DNA of 24,904 bases from Sedimenticola sp. (GTDB lineage: Bacteria > Pseudomonadota > Gammaproteobacteria > Chromatiales > Chromatiaceae), in NCBI GenBank assembly GCA_027023915.1, contig JALVUB010000224.1, positions 1-24,904 on the forward strand, read 5' to 3'. The translations under genes and the position numbers were made by a program. This document shows positions 16,331-22,710 of the stretch, piece by piece (the stretch's first letter is position 1; every line of letters begins with the position of its first letter). Under the pieces are notes generated by a model that ran no database searches, was not told the origin of the DNA, and was given only the letters and a program-made list of their open reading frames with translations.

Positions 16331-17648
16331 CCTCTTTGCCGACGCCGCCCTGAGCGACCGTCCCCTGGCCGACCGGATGCGCCCCCGCACCCTGGACCAG
16401 TACCAGGGGCAGTCCCACATCCTGGGCGAGGGCAAGCCCCTGCGGCGCGCCATCGACAGCGGCCGGCTCCACTCCATGATCTTCTGGGGCCCGCCCGGCA
16501 CCGGCAAGACCACCCTGGCGCGGCTGCTGGCGAGCCACTCGGGCCACGATTTTCTCGCCCTCTCGGCGGTGCTCTCCGGGGTGAAGGAGATCCGCGCGGC
16601 GGTGGAGCGGGCGCGCGCCAACCGCGCCGCCGGGCGCGGCACCCTGCTCTTCATCGACGAGGTCCACCGCTTCAACAAGGCGCAGCAGGACGCCTTCCTG
16701 CCCCACGTGGAGGACGGCACCTTCCTCTTCGTGGGCGCCACCACCGAGAACCCCTCCTTCGAGCTCAACAACGCGCTCCTCTCCCGCGCCCGGGTCTATG
16801 TGCTCAAGGCGCTCACCGAGGATGAGCTGCTGGCGGTGTTGCACAACGCCCTGGCGGACCGCGAGCGGGGGTTGGGGAACGAGGGGCTGGAGATCGACGA
16901 GGCGGACCTGCGGCTCATGGCCCGCGCCGCCGACGGCGACGCCCGCCGCGCCCTCAACCTGCTGGAGAACGCCGCCGGCCTGGCGGAAGAAGGGCGCATC
17001 TCCCACCAGGTGGTGCTGGAGGTGTGCAGCGGGCAGGTGCGCCGCTTCGACAAGGGGGGCGAGTACTTTTACGACCAGATCTCGGCGCTGCACAAGTCGG
17101 TGCGCGGCTCCGACCCCGATGCCGCCCTCTACTGGCTCTGCCGCATGCTCGACGGCGGCTGCGACCCGCTCTACATCGCGCGCCGCGTGGTGCGCATGGC
17201 CTCGGAGGACATCGGCAACGCCGACCCGCGCGCCCTGCGCCTGGCCCTGGACGCCTGGGAGGCGCAGGAGCGGCTGGGCAGCCCGGAAGGGGAACTGGCC
17301 ATCGCCCAGACGGTGGTCTATCTCGCCTGCGCCGCCAAGAGCAACGCGGTCTATATGGCCTTCAAGGCGGCCATGAAGGAGGCGCGCGAGACCGGCACCC
17401 TGGAGGTGCCGCTGCACCTGCGCAACGCGCCCACGAAGCTGATGAAGGAGCTGGGCTACGGCAAACGCTACCGCTACGCCCACGACGAGCCGGAGGGGTA
17501 CGCGGCGGGGGAGAACTACTTCCCCGACGAGCTTGCCGGGCGCCGCTACTACCACCCGGTGGACCGCGGCCTGGAGATCCGCATCCGGGAGAAGCTGGCG
17601 CATCTGCGGGAGCTGGACAAGGCGGCGGGGAATAAGGATTCGCGGTAA
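16311..17648 (+). CDS. rarA: Replication-associated recombination protein A (AAA+ ATPase)
   Basis: RarA (MgsA) is a clamp-loader-like AAA+ ATPase acting at stalled replication forks with SSB. The protein has 445 residues, as usual. Walker A is GPPGTGKTT at 60-68, Walker B is LLFIDEVHRF, sensor 1 is VGATTENPSFE, and the Arg-finger stretch is ALLSRARVY. The C-terminal tetramerisation region has AALYWLCRMLDGGCDPLYIARR and the family motif KSNAVYMAF. The ATG lies within the 3' end of lolA. GC content is visibly higher than in lolA or the RND operon, with long runs of GC-ending codons from about 16330 to 17640. Confidence 0.97.
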   Translation: MTSSTSDLFADAALSDRPLADRMRPRTLDQYQGQSHILGEGKPLRRAIDSGRLHSMIFWGPPGTGKTTLARLLASHSGHDFLALSAVLSGVKEIRAAVERARANRAAGRGTLLFIDEVHRFNKAQQDAFLPHVEDGTFLFVGATTENPSFELNNALLSRARVYVLKALTEDELLAVLHNALADRERGLGNEGLEIDEADLRLMARAADGDARRALNLLENAAGLAEEGRISHQVVLEVCSGQVRRFDKGGEYFYDQISALHKSVRGSDPDAALYWLCRMLDGGCDPLYIARRVVRMASEDIGNADPRALRLALDAWEAQERLGSPEGELAIAQTVVYLACAAKSNAVYMAFKAAMKEARETGTLEVPLHLRNAPTKLMKELGYGKRYRYAHDEPEGYAAGENYFPDELAGRRYYHPVDRGLEIRIREKLAHLRELDKAAGNKDSR

Positions 17649-17676
17649 AATCAGCTTTTTTCAAAGGGAAGGACAG

Positions 17677-18048
17677 ATGCAGGCATTGGCCATCGCCGCT
17701 GGGGGCGCGCTGGGTGCGTTGTTGCGGTTCTGGGTCTCCACCGCCGTCTACGGCTGGCTGGGGCGCGGCTTTCCCTGGGGAACCCTCTCGGTCAACGTGC
17801 TCGGTTCCCTGGCGATGGGGCTGCTCTACATTCTGTTGCTGGAACGGCTCACCACCGGCCCGGAAGTGCGCGCCCTGCTGCTGGTGGGCTTTCTCGGCGC
17901 CTTTACCACCTTTTCCACTTTTTCCATCGAGACCTTCAACCTCATCGAGCAGGCGGAGATCGGCAAGGCGCTGCTCAACGTGGGGGTGAGCGTCATCGCC
18001 TGCGTGCTGGCCGCCTGGGCCGGCGTTATCCTGGGGAGGCAGCTATGA
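17677..18048 (+). CDS. crcB: Fluoride exporter CrcB/Fluc
   Basis: 123-residue fluoride channel that works as an antiparallel dimer in the inner membrane. Four membrane segments are visible. Conserved features are GGALGALLRFW at the N-terminus, the Asn in TLSVNVLGS, and the phenylalanine-rich pore stretch GAFTTFSTFSIE. The ATG at 17677 has a good ribosome binding site (AAGGGAAGGA). Its stop overlaps the ATG of the DUF190 gene (ATGA). Only 28 nt separate it from rarA, too few for a fluoride riboswitch, so it is probably expressed with the lolA-rarA operon. Confidence 0.96.
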   Translation: MQALAIAAGGALGALLRFWVSTAVYGWLGRGFPWGTLSVNVLGSLAMGLLYILLLERLTTGPEVRALLLVGFLGAFTTFSTFSIETFNLIEQAEIGKALLNVGVSVIACVLAAWAGVILGRQL

Positions 18049-18353
18049 CCGACGAAGTGACCATGGTGCGCATCTACTGCACCGAGGGCGAACACAAGAT
18101 GAAGGAGACCCTCAGCTACCTGCACGACGTGGAGAAGGTGGCCGGCGTCACCGCCTTCCGCGGGGTTGCGGGCTTCGGTCGCTCGGGTAAGATGCACACC
18201 GCTTCCCTGGTGGACCTGTCGCTGGACATGCCGGTGGTGATCGAGTTCTTCGACCGGCCGGAGAAGGTGGCGTCGGTGGTGGAGCACCTGCGAAACAAGA
18301 TCGATCCCGGTCACCTCGTCTACTGGCAGGCACGCACGAACCTGGATGACTGA
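18045..18353 (+). CDS. DUF190 protein, PII-like, paired with crcB
   Basis: 102 residues of the DUF190 family, which is often encoded beside or fused to CrcB and has a PII-like ferredoxin fold. Typical pieces are VRIYCTEGEHKM at the start, GVTAFRGVAGFGRSGKMHT in the middle, and the acidic-hydrophobic VVIEFFDRPEKV. It overlaps crcB by the ATGA arrangement, so the two are almost certainly co-translated. A regulatory or ligand-sensing role for fluoride export is plausible but not shown. Confidence 0.93.
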   Translation: MTDEVTMVRIYCTEGEHKMKETLSYLHDVEKVAGVTAFRGVAGFGRSGKMHTASLVDLSLDMPVVIEFFDRPEKVASVVEHLRNKIDPGHLVYWQARTNLDD

Positions 18354-18362
18354 GACCTGTCC

Positions 18363-18422
18363 GCAGGTCGGGCTTCAGCCCGACACCTGGCCAGACACAT
18401 GTCGGACTGAAGTCCGACCTGC
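18363..18422. repeat. Pair of inverted REP-like palindromes
   Basis: Two 22-nt units face each other: 18363-18384 and 18401-18422. Each contains an 18-nt palindrome with a 7-bp stem and a 4-nt loop. The units differ at two positions that form a base pair (G-C in one, A-T in the other), so pairing is conserved. The same palindrome occurs at 24009-24026. The arrangement resembles a BIME built from REP sequences. It lies between DUF190 and serS, where it could stabilise mRNA or weaken read-through into serS. Confidence 0.75.
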
Positions 18423-18443
18423 GATATCGTTCCGGAGAACCAG

Positions 18444-19727
18444 ATGCTAGATCCCAAGCTGCTGCGCAGCGAACCCGAGAAGGTGGCGGCCGCCCTGGCC
18501 CGTCGCGGTTTCGAATTGAACCTGGAAGAGCTGACGGCACTGGAAAGCCGCCGCAAGTCGCTCCAGACCAGGGTGCAGGAGCTGCAGAACCTGCGCAACA
18601 CCAGATCCAAAGCCATCGGCAAGGCCAAGGCGGCGGGGGAGGACATCCAGCCGCTGCTGGATGAGGTGGCCAGCCTGGGGGACGAGCTCAAGGCCGAGGA
18701 GGAGGCGCTGCGGGTGGTGCAGGAGGAGCTGCGCCAGTTCCAGCTCCACCTGCCCAACCTGCCCCACGAGACGGTTCCTGATGGAAAGGACGAGGCGGAC
18801 AACCGGGAGGAGCGGCGCTGGGGCGGGATTCCCGAATTCGATTTCGAGCCGAAGGATCACGTGGACCTGGGCGAGGCCCTGGGCGGGCTCGATTTCGAGG
18901 CGGCGGCCCGTCTCACCGGTTCGCGCTTCGTGGTGATGCATGGCCCCATCGCCCGCCTGCACCGCGCGCTGACCCAGTTCATGCTCGACCTGCACACCAG
19001 CGAGCACGGCTACCGCGAGAGCTATGTGCCCTACATCGTCAACGACGACTCCCTCTACGGCACCGGCCAACTGCCGAAATTTCACGAGGATCTCTTCCGG
19101 CTGAAGGAGGAGCGCCCCTGGTATCTGATCCCCACCGCCGAGGTGCCCCTCACCAACCTGCTGCGCGACCAGATCCTGCCGGTCGACTCGCTGCCATTCA
19201 AGGTGGTGGCCCACACCCCCTGCTTCCGTTCCGAGGCTGGCGCCTACGGCAAGGACACGCGCGGCATGATCCGCCAGCACCAGTTCGACAAAGTGGAGCT
19301 GGTGCAGGCGGTGCGACCGGAAGAGTCTTTCGAGGCATTGGAAACCCTCACCGGCCATGCCGAGAAGGTGTTGCAACTGCTGGAGCTGCCCTACCGGGTG
19401 GTGACCCTCTGCACCGGCGATCTCGGCTTCTCCGCCACCAAGACCTACGACCTGGAAGTGTGGCTGCCGGGGCAGGGGCGCTACCGCGAGATCTCCTCCT
19501 GCTCCAACTTCGTCGATTTCCAGGCGCGGCGGCTGAAGGCGCGCTGGCGCAATCCAGAGACCGGCAAGCCGGAGCTTTTACACACCCTCAACGGCTCGGG
19601 CCTGGCGGTGGGACGCACCCTGGTGGCGGTGATGGAGAATTACCAACAGGCCGACGGCAGCATCCGGGTGCCGGAGGTGCTCAAGCCCTGGATGGGTGGC
19701 CTGGAAGTGATTGCCGCCGAAAAGTAA
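18444..19727 (+). CDS. serS: Seryl-tRNA synthetase
   Basis: Class II synthetase that charges tRNA-Ser and tRNA-Sec. It has 427 residues. The N-terminal long coiled-coil arm that grips the tRNA variable arm is at about 28-100. Motif 2 is FRSEAGAYGKDTRGMIRQHQ and motif 3 is LNGSGLAVGRTLVAVMENYQ; the serine-binding region has PTAEVPLTNL and SSCSNFVDFQARR. TTCCGGAGAACCAG precedes the ATG at 18444 and includes GGAG as ribosome binding site. It is last in the lolA-rarA-crcB-DUF190 run but separated from it by the REP pair, so it may also have its own promoter. Its substrate tRNA-Ser(GCU) is encoded at 22181-22270. Confidence 0.98.
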   Translation: MLDPKLLRSEPEKVAAALARRGFELNLEELTALESRRKSLQTRVQELQNLRNTRSKAIGKAKAAGEDIQPLLDEVASLGDELKAEEEALRVVQEELRQFQLHLPNLPHETVPDGKDEADNREERRWGGIPEFDFEPKDHVDLGEALGGLDFEAAARLTGSRFVVMHGPIARLHRALTQFMLDLHTSEHGYRESYVPYIVNDDSLYGTGQLPKFHEDLFRLKEERPWYLIPTAEVPLTNLLRDQILPVDSLPFKVVAHTPCFRSEAGAYGKDTRGMIRQHQFDKVELVQAVRPEESFEALETLTGHAEKVLQLLELPYRVVTLCTGDLGFSATKTYDLEVWLPGQGRYREISSCSNFVDFQARRLKARWRNPETGKPELLHTLNGSGLAVGRTLVAVMENYQQADGSIRVPEVLKPWMGGLEVIAAEK

Positions 19728-19731
19728 CAGG

Positions 19732-19920
19732 TCACTGTCTGACCAGGGCGATCAGAAGCAACACAAAACCCGCCACCAGCGCTAGAGGGATCAAGGCCGA
19801 CCGCCAGTCGCCCGCTTTCGCCTTGGGACCATTGGTCGTCCAGTGTTTGGCCGCGGGGTAGAGATAGACCAGCATCATCACCACCAGCACCGCGCTGGCG
19901 ATCTTGAGCGCAAGTTCCAT
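19732..19920 (-). CDS. Small two-pass membrane protein, unknown function
   Basis: 62 residues with two hydrophobic segments, about 6-24 (KIASAVLVVMMLVYLYPAA) and about 41-60 (ALIPLALVAGFVLLLIALV), separated by a polar Lys-rich loop. It is a short gene, but it has a good ribosome binding site (GGTGGAG about 9 nt upstream of the ATG) and fits tightly between serS (convergent, 4 nt away) and grxD (same strand, 47 nt upstream). Both termini are probably on the same side. I do not recognise a family. Confidence 0.7.
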   Translation of the reverse strand: MELALKIASAVLVVMMLVYLYPAAKHWTTNGPKAKAGDWRSALIPLALVAGFVLLLIALVRQ

Positions 19921-19967
19921 TCAGCCGTTCTCCACCACGGCCTGGACCGACCGCCGGCTGCCCGGCT

Positions 19968-20315
19968 TCAGCCCTCGCTCTCTTTTTCCTCGGCGGGCCA
20001 CTTTTTGGCGGCTTCCTTCACCATCTTCTGCAACTCACCCTTTTCAAACAGTTCCAGGGTGATGTCGCAGCCGCCGATGAGCTCGCCGTCGATGTAGATC
20101 TGGGGGAAGGTGGGCCAGTCGGCGAACTTTGGCAGATTCTCGAAGATCTCGGGATCGGCCAGCACGTTCACATAGGCGAACTTCTCGCCGCACTGCTGCA
20201 ATGCCGCCGCCGCCCGGGACGAGAAACCGCACTGGGGAAATTGCGGCGTGCCTTTCATGTAGATGAGAATCGGATTGTTCTCGACCTGCTCTTTGATTCT
20301 TTCAAGGGGATCCAT
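19968..20315 (-). CDS. grxD: Monothiol glutaredoxin 4 (CGFS type)
   Basis: 115 residues. CGFS-type monothiol glutaredoxins bind and deliver [2Fe-2S] clusters, using the active-site Cys (Cys29, in PQCGFSSRA) and glutathione. Other conserved parts are ILIYMKGTPQFP, WPTFPQIYIDGELIGG and GGCDITLELFEKGEL. The C-terminus ends in a charged tail (EEKESEG). The gene is followed on the same strand by the small membrane protein and is divergent from the yccA-like gene, with about 200 nt between. grxD near rnt is seen in other gammaproteobacteria. Confidence 0.97.
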   Translation of the reverse strand: MDPLERIKEQVENNPILIYMKGTPQFPQCGFSSRAAAALQQCGEKFAYVNVLADPEIFENLPKFADWPTFPQIYIDGELIGGCDITLELFEKGELQKMVKEAAKKWPAEEKESEG

Positions 20316-20476
20316 GGTTGTCTCACTCCGGTTATCTTGAAATAGGATCTTGCCAACGGATACGTTGGGGCGTTCCGCCTTTTAATCAATGGCGCCATTC
20401 TAACCTCCGCGCCACCGGCCATAAACCGCAGCCATGGTGAGGAAGGAAAAGGAACCCGGCAAAAAGGCGGTTGTCC

Positions 20477-20482
20477 TACAAT
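20477..20482 (+). promoter_or_regulatory. Possible -10 box for the yccA-like gene
   Basis: TACAAT, five of six consensus bases, 36 nt upstream of the ATG at 20519. No good -35 is visible 16-18 nt upstream, so this is a weak call. Confidence 0.3.
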
Positions 20483-20518
20483 AGAGTTCATCACAATGGT
20501 CAGAACGAGGAGACTTTA

Positions 20519-21181
20519 ATGAACCAACAAACTCTGGTGCGTGACTCAAGTCGCGCATTCGCCACCAACAAGGTCATCAAGAACACCTACCTGCTGCTGT
20601 CGGCGACCCTGCTCTTCAGCGGTTTGACCGCCGTCTTGTCCATGGCGCTGGCCATGCCGTTGAGTGCCTACACCATCTCTCTCATCGTCGCCATGGTGCT
20701 GGGCATGTTCGTGCTGCCCCGCACCCAGGAGTCCGCCGCCGGCATCGGCGTCATCTTCCTCATCACCGGTCTCATGGGATTTGGCCTCGGCCCAGTGATC
20801 CAGCTCTATCTGAAACTACCCAACGGCCCGCAGACGGTGGCCCTGGCGCTGGGCGGCACCGGCGTGATCTTTCTTGGCTTGTCGGCCTACGCCTTGAGCA
20901 GCCGGCGTGACTTCAGCTTCATGGGCGGCTTCATCTTCGCCGGCATGATGGTGATGCTGGTGGCGGTGCTGGCCAACATCTTTCTGCAGATTCCGGCACT
21001 GCAACTGGCCATCGCGGCTGGCTTCATCCTGCTGATGAGCGGGTTCATCCTGTTCCAGACCAGCCAGATGGTTCACGGCGGCGAAACCAATTACATCGCC
21101 GCCACCTACGGCCTCTATCTCTCCATCTTCAACCTCTTCATCAGCTTGTTGCAGATTCTGGGAATCTTCGGCGACGAATGA
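20519..21181 (+). CDS. yccA: Bax inhibitor-1/YccA family membrane protein
   Basis: 220 residues with about seven membrane segments and a hydrophilic N-terminus (MNQQTLVRDSSRAFATNKVIKNTYLLL). YccA of E. coli is a substrate and inhibitor of the membrane protease FtsH. The family is identified by the helix-rich layout, the N-terminal NTYLLLSATLLFSGL and the C-terminal HGGETNYIAATYGLYLSIFN, including a conserved acidic residue in the last helices. I chose ATG 20519 because GAGGAGA lies six nt before it; an in-frame upstream codon at 20471 has no such site. It is divergent from grxD and convergent with rnt. Confidence 0.93.
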   Translation: MNQQTLVRDSSRAFATNKVIKNTYLLLSATLLFSGLTAVLSMALAMPLSAYTISLIVAMVLGMFVLPRTQESAAGIGVIFLITGLMGFGLGPVIQLYLKLPNGPQTVALALGGTGVIFLGLSAYALSSRRDFSFMGGFIFAGMMVMLVAVLANIFLQIPALQLAIAAGFILLMSGFILFQTSQMVHGGETNYIAATYGLYLSIFNLFISLLQILGIFGDE

Positions 21182-21190
21182 AAGAGATCA

Positions 21191-21211
21191 GCCCCCGGCG
21201 TGGCCGGGGGC
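21191..21211 (+). terminator. Strong GC hairpin after the yccA-like gene
   Basis: Perfect 9-bp stem with loop GTG, 10 nt after the stop codon. No T-run follows, so it is not a textbook intrinsic terminator. It may still end or protect the mRNA. The multi-hairpin element begins 18 nt further on. Confidence 0.5.
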
Positions 21212-21229
21212 CGTGACTCTAAGGAAGCT

Positions 21230-21374
21230 CTGATAAAAGCCTTCCATGGCTTTATCAGCGCTCGCCGCGCCGCAAACGCGGTTTGCGGCTTGCTCCAAAA
21301 TCAATGGCTCGGGGCCATTGATTTTGCCGGCACATCCATGTGCCGGAGGAAGGCCTGAATTTTTCATACCTTCC
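21230..21374 (-). repeat. Multi-hairpin non-coding element, copy 2
   Basis: Fills the convergent gap between yccA and rnt. Read on the minus strand: H-a (21374-21348) has a 12-bp stem with two mismatches and loop AAA. H-b (21346-21327) has an 8-bp stem and 4-nt loop. H-c (21325-21297) has a perfect 12-bp stem. H-d (21289-21269) has a perfect 9-bp stem with loop CGC. H-e (21258-21230) has an 11-bp stem with one bulge. The gap from H-a to H-c is 22 nt, the same as in the copy at 5185-5324. Base identity between copies is clearest around H-d. No reading frame here is credible. Confidence 0.75.
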
Positions 21375-21381
21375 CTAACCA

Positions 21382-22020
21382 TCAGCAGCCTGGCTCCGCC
21401 CCGGCGCTTTCTTCCAGCTCTACCAGCCCCTGCCAGCGGTTGACGATGGCGCAGAACAGCTCGGCGGTCTTCACCGCGTCATAGAGCGCGCTATGGGCCG
21501 CCTTGCCATCCCACTCGATACCCGCCGCCTCCACCGCCCGCGCCAGCACTGTCTGCCCATAGGCCAACCCCGCCAGGCTCACGGTGTCGAATGTGCTGAA
21601 AGGATGAAAGGGATTGCGCTTGAGCTTGGCGCGTTCCACCGCCGCATTGATGAAACCCAGATCGAAAAAGGCGTTATGCCCCACCAGAATGGCGCGCTTG
21701 CAGCCGGCGCGCTTCACTGCCTGACGCACCGGCTTGAAGATGGTCTGCAACGCCTCCCGTTCCGGCAGCGCCTGCCGAAACGGGTGCCAGGGGTCGATGC
21801 CGTTGAACTCAAGCGCCTTGGGGTCGAGGTTGGCCCCTTCGAAAGGTTGCACATGACAGCTCACCGGCTCGGTGGGATGGAGCCTTCCCTGCCCGTCCAT
21901 CTCCACCACCACCGCGGCGATTTCCAGCAGAGCGTCGCTGCGGGCGTCAAAGCCCGCCGTCTCCACATCCACCACCACGGGAAGGTAGCCACGAAACCGC
22001 TGTTCGATACCGGATTCCAT
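21382..22020 (-). CDS. rnt: Ribonuclease T
   Basis: 3'-5' exoribonuclease of the DEDDh group that trims tRNA and other stable RNA 3' ends. It has 212 residues. Exo I is VVVDVETAGF (Asp18, Glu20), Exo II is ILVGHNAFFDLGF, and Exo III is HSALYDAVKTAELF with the HxxxxD pair. FNGIDPWHPF and ERAKLKRNPFHPFSTFDT match RNase T closely and set it apart from the DNA polymerase III epsilon subunit. GGTGGA precedes the ATG at 22020. It lies downstream of tRNA-Ser on the same strand, about 160 nt away. Confidence 0.96.
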   Translation of the reverse strand: MESGIEQRFRGYLPVVVDVETAGFDARSDALLEIAAVVVEMDGQGRLHPTEPVSCHVQPFEGANLDPKALEFNGIDPWHPFRQALPEREALQTIFKPVRQAVKRAGCKRAILVGHNAFFDLGFINAAVERAKLKRNPFHPFSTFDTVSLAGLAYGQTVLARAVEAAGIEWDGKAAHSALYDAVKTAELFCAIVNRWQGLVELEESAGAEPGC

Positions 22021-22100
22021 ATTCCACCAGCAGACAAACTCTCCAGAAGAGATTGTCGTTCAAATCACTGGAACAAACAAAAAAACCGGGAAACAGTGGC

Positions 22101-22143
22101 GTGGCGGGGACGTTGATCGAGGGTTCGAATCCCGCATGCCTCG
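22101..22143 (+). other. Orphan tRNA 3' fragment (T-arm and acceptor-like end)
   Basis: A T-arm-like stretch (GAGGGTTCGAATCCCGC) is followed by 11 nt that end GTCA, not GCCA. No matching 5' acceptor half (GAGGCAT), D-arm or anticodon arm is found upstream, so this is not an intact tRNA. Eighteen bases (22116-22133) are identical, in inverted orientation, to the T-arm of tRNA-Ser (22194-22211). It is likely a remnant of a tRNA gene or of a tRNA-associated insertion. Confidence 0.5.
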
Positions 22144-22180
22144 TCAGCTTCGACTGGCCAATCGGGTAAAGAGATTCAGA

Positions 22181-22270
22181 TGGCGGAGAGCGAGGGATTC
22201 GAACCCTCGATGGGCGTTAACCCATACACCCTTAGCAGGGGTGCGCCTTCAGCCACTCGGCCAGCTCTCC
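22181..22270 (-). tRNA. tRNA-Ser (anticodon GCU)
   Basis: 90 nt including an encoded CCA. The acceptor stem GGAGAGC pairs with GCTCTCC, and the discriminator is G. The anticodon loop CTGCTAA gives GCT, flanked by the stem CACCC/GGGTG. A long variable arm (ATGGGTTAACGCCCAT) is typical of class II tRNA-Ser, and the T-arm has GGTTCGAATCC. It is downstream of csrA on the same strand, as in E. coli and Pseudomonas. Confidence 0.97.
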
Positions 22271-22297
22271 GAAAAAGGTTTTTCCCGGACAAACAAA

Positions 22298-22328
22298 ACC
22301 GGGGGCGCTGATTCTAGCCGCCCCCGGT
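22298..22328 (-). terminator. Intrinsic terminator of csrA
   Basis: Perfect 10-bp GC-rich stem (ACCGGGGGCG and its complement) with an 11-nt loop, 14 nt after the csrA stop. On the minus strand it is followed by TTTTGTTTGT. It lies before tRNA-Ser, so the tRNA probably has its own promoter or is reached by read-through. Confidence 0.75.
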
Positions 22329-22342
22329 CGATTTTGCCAGTG

Positions 22343-22543
22343 TCAGGAATCTTCTTGCTCGCCGGCGGCTTCCTGAAGCTGCTCGGCCTTTATGCGCTCG
22401 TAGATCTCTTCCCGATGCACTGAAATATCCCGAGGCGCGTTGACCCCAATGCGAACCTGGTTGCCCTTGACGCCAAGCACGGTGACAGTCACGTCATCGC
22501 CAATCATCAAGGTTTCGCCTACCCTCCGAGTCAATATCAACAT
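22343..22543 (-). CDS. csrA: Carbon storage regulator CsrA/RsmA
   Basis: 66-residue RNA-binding homodimer that represses or activates mRNAs by binding GGA motifs in leaders. Both residues essential for RNA binding in E. coli are present, Leu4 and Arg44 (MLILTRRVGE and ISVHREEIYERI). The C-terminal tail is acidic and glutamine-rich. AAGGAGG lies 10 nt before the ATG. The order lysC-csrA-tRNA-Ser with alaS further upstream matches Pseudomonas (alaS-lysC-rsmA). Its own leader carries a GGA hairpin and a promoter, described separately. Confidence 0.98.
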   Translation of the reverse strand: MLILTRRVGETLMIGDDVTVTVLGVKGNQVRIGVNAPRDISVHREEIYERIKAEQLQEAAGEQEDS

Positions 22544-22551
22544 GAGTAATT

Positions 22552-22601
22552 ATCCTCCTTATCGGTTTCCCTATTATGAGCCATTCTTACTTCCAAGTAA
22601 G
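22552..22601 (-). promoter_or_regulatory. Probable CsrA autoregulation sites in the csrA leader
   Basis: On the transcribed strand, a hairpin at 22601-22586 has a 6-bp stem (CTTACT/AGTAAG) and the 4-nt loop TGGA, the classical CsrA/RsmA target form. About 35 nt downstream, GGAGGA forms the ribosome binding site. Two GGA sites at this distance fit bridging by one CsrA dimer that blocks the ribosome. Function is inferred from the known csrA autoregulation in E. coli. Confidence 0.6.
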
Positions 22602-22639
22602 CACGACTCCATCACAGACCAAGCCTTAAGGTCGGGCGA

Positions 22640-22668
22640 AGTATAGATACCACAAACTTACTATTCAA
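22640..22668 (-). promoter_or_regulatory. Sigma-70-like promoter of csrA
   Basis: On the minus strand, TTGAAT (22668-22663) and TATACT (22645-22640) are separated by exactly 17 nt, close to the sigma-70 consensus. The predicted start near 22633 gives a leader of about 90 nt that contains the GGA hairpin. Confidence 0.55.
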
Positions 22669-22710
22669 TAGCCTTGTTGAATAACATGCTCGGGAAACCT
22701 ATAGGTTTTA

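Noticed and set aside
16245..17603. 452-codon minus-strand open frame opposite rarA
   Set aside because: Val/Gly/Arg-rich translation caused by high GC; rarA on the plus strand is certain.
17649..17676. Fluoride riboswitch upstream of crcB
   Set aside because: Only 28 nt separate rarA and crcB, too short for the aptamer, and none of its features is seen.
22101..22143. A second intact tRNA gene
   Set aside because: Only a T-arm and an acceptor-like end are present; no 5' half pairs with it and it ends TCA instead of CCA.
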